Shown here piece after piece: positions 60,300-64,000 of a stretch of 64,000 nt of DNA. The stretch covers positions 682,001-746,000 of the forward strand of contig CAXXPQ010000003.1 in the NCBI GenBank assembly GCA_963668655.2, in the 5' to 3' direction. The translations under genes and the position numbers were made by a program. The DNA comes from G963668655 sp963668655 (GTDB lineage: Bacteria; Myxococcota_A; SURF-8). How positions within the stretch are numbered: position 1 is the first letter of the stretch; each line of letters opens with the position of its first letter. The notes below the pieces were generated by a model. That model made no database searches, had not been told where the DNA came from, and saw only the letters and a list, made by a program, of their open reading frames with translations.

Positions 60300-61355
60300 A
60301 TGCAAAGAAACATTCTGCGGGTTTTTCCGGTCGTTTTTTCTCTGATGCTCCTGACCGCCCCGGCCTTTGGAGCGGACTTCGGGTATACGGGCGACCGGCC
60401 CATCGTCCCGGCCGACCACGTTCAGCATCCCATGGGCGATTACATGTACGCGGAGCAGTGGTCCGGGACCATCGTGTTCGGCAAAAAGCATTACATGACC
60501 TTCAACCTCAACCACTCCAACCTGACCACCAAGGGCAAGAAAGCCACCTTCCGGGTGGAGTACAATACGCCGGATGGCAAGAAAGTGGTGGACAAGGAAC
60601 GCTGCACCATCCAGCACCAGGCCGAACCGATGAAGCTCGTCTGCGGAAACGCCCTGATTCTGGGCGACGCCAAGGAATTCAAACTGCGTTTCAAGGGGGA
60701 AAAGCACCAGGTCGTGATGAAACTCACCTCGCTGTCCAAACCCTTCCGTCCCAAGGACGGCCGCCTGCGCGGAGGCGACGCCAAGGAATTCTACGACTTC
60801 ATGCTCATGATTCCGCGCGGCAAAGCCATCGTCAAACTGAACGGACAGGTGCTGAACGGTTACGGCTCCGTGGATCACTCCTACGCCAACACCGGATATC
60901 AGAACATCAGCCGCCATTGGGTGGCCACGACCTACCACGACGACCAGGTTTCCATCGTCTTCGCAGCGAACATGAACACCAAAGGCCAGACCACGGCCTG
61001 GGCGGCCGTGACGGACAACGAAGGCAACGCTTTCGCCTCGGCGGATCTGAAAGCCACGCTGTCCGATAATCTGGAGGACAAGGACAAGAAGGGATACTTC
61101 ACCTTCAAAACCATCGATCTGAAAAGCACCACGGCGGACGGTTTCCGCCTGCTGTTGCAGAACCTCGCGCTGTTGAAGAAGCGCAGCATGCTGGCGAACC
61201 TCTCCTCCGTGGAAAAATTCGTCGTCAAGCGTTTCGCCGATCCCATGCGCTATTCCATGGGCGGAACGGCCGCCGTTACCTGGCCCACCAAGGCCGGCCC
61301 GAAACAGTTCAAACGGGATGTAATCGTGCTGGTCAAACAAATGGACGACGAATAG
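60300..61355 (+). CDS. Secreted lipocalin-like (CrtC/Svf1-type) protein
   Basis: 351 residues. Signal peptide VFPVVFSLMLLTAPAFGAD. The mature part is beta-rich throughout and carries RGKAIVKLNGQVLNGYGSVD followed by HSYANTGYQNISRHWV and ATTYHDDQVSIVFAANM, reminiscent of the double-lipocalin fold of CrtC/Svf1-like proteins (G.GY.DH...). It is encoded 3 bases after the RND exporter and 34 bases before a flippase. By analogy with LolA-like partners of HAE3 exporters it may carry the exported hydrophobic cargo. Family assignment is tentative. Confidence 0.68.
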   Translation: MQRNILRVFPVVFSLMLLTAPAFGADFGYTGDRPIVPADHVQHPMGDYMYAEQWSGTIVFGKKHYMTFNLNHSNLTTKGKKATFRVEYNTPDGKKVVDKERCTIQHQAEPMKLVCGNALILGDAKEFKLRFKGEKHQVVMKLTSLSKPFRPKDGRLRGGDAKEFYDFMLMIPRGKAIVKLNGQVLNGYGSVDHSYANTGYQNISRHWVATTYHDDQVSIVFAANMNTKGQTTAWAAVTDNEGNAFASADLKATLSDNLEDKDKKGYFTFKTIDLKSTTADGFRLLLQNLALLKKRSMLANLSSVEKFVVKRFADPMRYSMGGTAAVTWPTKAGPKQFKRDVIVLVKQMDDE

Positions 61356-61389
61356 GCCGGAGCCCGGATCCTTCGGCCGGAAGCACCGG

Positions 61390-62841
61390 ATGAGCGAAAA
61401 CAAATCCTTCGCATCGCGTGTGGCCGTCTCCTTCCTTTATTCGGGAGTCGGCAACCTGTTGGCCAAACTGGCCTTCATCGGGGCGATTTTCGTCGTCCTG
61501 AAGCTGATTTCCGTGGAGGATTTCGGCGTGGCCAACATCGTTCTGGCCATCTTCGCCATCACGGAAAGCGTCAACGAACTGGGCCTCGGCGTGGCGCTCG
61601 TGCAGCGCAAGGACATCGACCGGGACGAGATCGATTCCCTGTTCTGGCTGTCTTTCGGAATTTCCGTCACCATCTACGCCCTGGTCTTCCTCTGCGCGCC
61701 GCTGATCTCCTGGTTCTACGAAGAACCGTCGCTCACGGCCCTGGTGCGGGTGTACGGCCTGGTTCTTATCCTCTTTTCCCTGTACTTCATTCCGCGCAAC
61801 CTGATGGTCAAGGAGATGTCCTTCGGCCGGCTGGCGCTGATCGATGTTTTCTCCCTGCTGACATCCTCGGCGCTGATGATTCTCCTGGCGCTCTGGGACT
61901 ACGGTCCCTGGTCGATCATCATCGGTGACCTGGCCAATCGAGGTGGACAGTTCATCCTATGCCAGTTTCTGCGGCCCTATTTTCCACGCTTCGTTCTGCG
62001 TTTTCACCGCGTCCGAGACATGGTTTCCTTCGGCCTGTACGCCACCGGCTCACGGCTGCTGTACAACTTCTACATCAACGCGGACTACCTGATCGTGGGC
62101 AAGGTTTTCGGCGCGGAGGCGCTGGGGATCTACACCCTGGCCTACCGCCTCATAAGCGATCCGGTCAAGGCGCTGGCCAACATCATCAATCAGGTAGCCT
62201 ATCCGGCCTTCGCCCGGCTCCAGAATCAACGGGAACGTCTGCGAAAATATTTCTTCGTCATCGCCCGCGCCGCCCTATCGCTCATCGGCGTCCTGCTGGT
62301 GATCGTCGCCGTGTACGTGGACTGGGGGTTGACCGCCCTGGATTACGAAAAATGGCTGGAAGCCGTTCCCATCGCGCGGATTTTCGCCGTGACCGGCCTG
62401 ATCCGCTGCGTCTCCCCACTGATTCCGCAACTTCTGAACGCCGTCGGGCAGGCACGAAAAAGTTTTTACTATTCCGTGGCCACCGCCGTTTTCATGCCGA
62501 TGGCCTTCCTGGTCGGCGCCCAGTTCAGCCTGATGGGCGTGGCCTGGGCCTGGAGCCTGGCCTACCCGGCGGTGGTGATGATCCTGATCGTCATTGGAGC
62601 CAGTGTTCTGGAGATTTCGTTTTTCGCTTTTATTTTCCGGCTGTTCGCCGGTCTACGGGTGCTGATCCCGGCAGCGATCCTGGCGCTGGCGCTACGCTTC
62701 GGCTTGGACGGCCTTTACGAAACCCATCCTCAAAGCGTCACCCTGGCGGCGGTGCTGCTGACGCTGTCCGCCGGCGGGTTGCTCGCGGTTTACCTGGAAT
62801 GGGACACCATCCAGGTCATCCGGAAAAAGAAATCCGAGTGA
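61390..62841 (+). CDS. Polysaccharide flippase (Wzx/MATE-like)
   Basis: 483 residues, the usual length. Oligosaccharide flippase of the MVF/MATE superfamily with 12-14 TM helices: FLYSGVGNLLAKLAFIGAIFVV, LGLGVALVQRKDIDRDEID, FYINADYLIVGKVFGAEALG, YTLAYRLISDPVKALANIIN and QVAYPAFARLQ are family signatures. It moves undecaprenyl-linked glycans to the periplasm. It begins 34 bases after the lipocalin-like gene, but the two may not be functionally linked. With the neighbouring amidotransferase-like gene it suggests the start of a surface polysaccharide locus extending to the right. Confidence 0.92.
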   Translation: MSENKSFASRVAVSFLYSGVGNLLAKLAFIGAIFVVLKLISVEDFGVANIVLAIFAITESVNELGLGVALVQRKDIDRDEIDSLFWLSFGISVTIYALVFLCAPLISWFYEEPSLTALVRVYGLVLILFSLYFIPRNLMVKEMSFGRLALIDVFSLLTSSALMILLALWDYGPWSIIIGDLANRGGQFILCQFLRPYFPRFVLRFHRVRDMVSFGLYATGSRLLYNFYINADYLIVGKVFGAEALGIYTLAYRLISDPVKALANIINQVAYPAFARLQNQRERLRKYFFVIARAALSLIGVLLVIVAVYVDWGLTALDYEKWLEAVPIARIFAVTGLIRCVSPLIPQLLNAVGQARKSFYYSVATAVFMPMAFLVGAQFSLMGVAWAWSLAYPAVVMILIVIGASVLEISFFAFIFRLFAGLRVLIPAAILALALRFGLDGLYETHPQSVTLAAVLLTLSAGGLLAVYLEWDTIQVIRKKKSE

Positions 62842-62861
62842 TCCGGAACCCTTGAAAGAAT

Positions 62862-64000
62862 TCACGGCCGAAACAGCCAGTCGCCCACGCTTTCCACCGA
62901 CTCGCCGCGAATCAACAGACGATACGCCATCTCCGCGCTGGCCATGCTGAACAGCGCCCAGCCTTCGTAGGCTCCCAGCTGGTGCATCCTCCAGGAAAAA
63001 GCCAGTCCGCGACGACGCCAATGACCGTCCGCCGCCAGGGTGGAATCCGTGACGATGCGCCGATGGAGCGTCTTCAGGGTTCCGGAACGTCGCAGCCATT
63101 CATGCTCGGTCTGCGGCGCGGGATCGTGGCGAAATCCACTGGCCAATGCCTTCGGCCAGGGCTTCACGTAATGCATGGCGGAAGAGCCCGCCTTTCGTAA
63201 CTGCGTGTACTCGTTATAGGATTTTCCGGACGCCGAGGGATAGGCGGAAAGCTCCGGGAAATAATGCTGCATGGCTCGCAGGCGGGCCCGCTTCTCTCCC
63301 CCGATGCTGTAATCGGAAGTCAGGAAAAATTTCAACGAACGCGGACAGGCGCCCGGGGCGAAATACGCGGCGTCCGGACTCATCAGGGTATAGGGCACAC
63401 CGGTATAATGCAGCCCCCGCCGATGGAAATCCAGCATCATGAACCGGAACCAGTGCGGACCTTCATAGGTCCGGGCCTCGACGGCGGCCTCATCTCGTCC
63501 CTGCCTGGAGAGTTTCCGCTCGTCCGTAAACAGGAAGCGCAGGGTGCGTTTCATCATGGAAACGCGATTCCAGATGGGATCCACCGGGTCGCTGAAAGCA
63601 AGCGGGTTGACCTTCGGATAGATGCCGAGGATCCAGTCCATCAGGTAACCATCGAATCCCAGCACGCCGCCGGGAGGAAGATCCTCCATCATGTGCAGCA
63701 GGTAATACTGGTGGAAATTCAAGAGTCCGCCCGTTCGTTCAGCCCAGCGGACGAACAGCCGGGGATGATCCATGTCCGCGATGGGAACAACTTTCAATGG
63801 AAGTTCCAATCCCTTGCAGATGGCTTCCACCGGGATCCTTTCGGAATCATTGATGAAAACGTGCCGCACGCGGTCCGGCCGATGCCCCTGCTCCAGCAGT
63901 TCGCCCAGAACGTGGCGCGAGTCCATGCCGCCGGTCAGGCTGATTTCCAGGCTTCGCTCCCGCAGGCGGGGATGCTCGACGACGCCCCGGACGCATTCGG
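62862..64000 (-). CDS. Asparagine synthase-like protein (3' part, runs off the window)
   Basis: At least 379 residues; the frame is open to the right edge, so the N-terminal part (often a glutamine amidotransferase domain) is outside. The first visible motif is SLTGGMDSRHVLGELLEQGH, the PP-loop SGGxDS of asparagine synthase-like ATP pyrophosphatases. It continues through VLGFDGYLMDWILGIYP and a C-terminal helical part ending VGDWLFRP. In polysaccharide and exopolysaccharide/exosortase clusters such proteins amidate sugars or act as amidotransferases; the adjacent flippase fits that. The stop is 20 bases from the converging flippase stop. Confidence 0.8.
   Translation of the reverse strand, partial: ECVRGVVEHPRLRERSLEISLTGGMDSRHVLGELLEQGHRPDRVRHVFINDSERIPVEAICKGLELPLKVVPIADMDHPRLFVRWAERTGGLLNFHQYYLLHMMEDLPPGGVLGFDGYLMDWILGIYPKVNPLAFSDPVDPIWNRVSMMKRTLRFLFTDERKLSRQGRDEAAVEARTYEGPHWFRFMMLDFHRRGLHYTGVPYTLMSPDAAYFAPGACPRSLKFFLTSDYSIGGEKRARLRAMQHYFPELSAYPSASGKSYNEYTQLRKAGSSAMHYVKPWPKALASGFRHDPAPQTEHEWLRRSGTLKTLHRRIVTDSTLAADGHWRRRGLAFSWRMHQLGAYEGWALFSMASAEMAYRLLIRGESVESVGDWLFRP

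Overview
The window is chromosomal DNA from a GC-rich, Gram-negative bacterium. It carries TonB-type outer-membrane transport, RND exporters, beta-barrel proteins, several lipoboxed lipoproteins, Psd, HslUV, CarD and rubrerythrin. Secreted proteins with Asp-Gly-Asp linkers and Cys-rich or calcium-type repeats, together with CarD and HAE3-type RND exporters, point to the former Deltaproteobacteria (Myxococcota, Bradymonadota or Lernaellota-like lineages). That placement is an inference from gene style, not from a marker phylogeny. Rubrerythrin and the haem-type CobN cassette fit an anaerobic or microaerobic life.

Layout, left to right. 1-11 kb: a Fis-like regulator, a large Cys-rich repeat lipoprotein, thiD, a DsrE-like protein, rubrerythrin, a PHP-domain lipoprotein, and an AT-rich membrane protein of the DUF6044/YkoS type that looks acquired. 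11-17.3 kb: YceI, rpsO-pnp, a histone-deacetylase-like amidohydrolase and a radical SAM protein. 17.3-24.3 kb: a Cys-rich lipoprotein, a HAD phosphatase, and a complete transcription unit (outer-membrane protein, TetR, RND exporter, LolA-like carrier) with a promoter, two TetR-type palindromes and a terminator all visible. 24.4-31.7 kb: a TonB receptor, an exported membrane-anchored CobN-like chelatase, an ExbB-like channel and a DUF2149 protein. This four-gene layout resembles the hmuRSUV haem-utilisation genes of Bacteroidota and is the most interesting system in the window.

32-37.9 kb: truB, a lipoprotein and psd; then a PadR-HAAS-DUF4097 envelope module with a perfect 8-3-8 operator; then a Crp/Fnr regulator with its own candidate site. 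38.3-38.95 kb: a decayed IS6-type transposase. 39-43.5 kb: scpA-scpB-pseudouridine synthase (with a 57-bp coding minisatellite), initiator tRNA and carD. 43.7-48.5 kb: an IMPase-family phosphatase, xseA and a membrane glycosyltransferase-like pair. 48.5-55 kb: a leftward housekeeping run (tatD, tcdA, an outer-membrane protein, mnmA, xerC, hslV, hslU). 55-64 kb: rhaD, an AT-rich orphan, a TIM-barrel-like lipoprotein, a second RND exporter with a lipocalin-like secreted partner, a polysaccharide flippase and the 3' part of an asparagine-synthase-like gene that runs off the window.

Most genes lie in tight, overlapping operons. The long antisense reading frames over pnp, the chelatase, the RND genes and the repeat regions are GC-driven shadows and are not listed.
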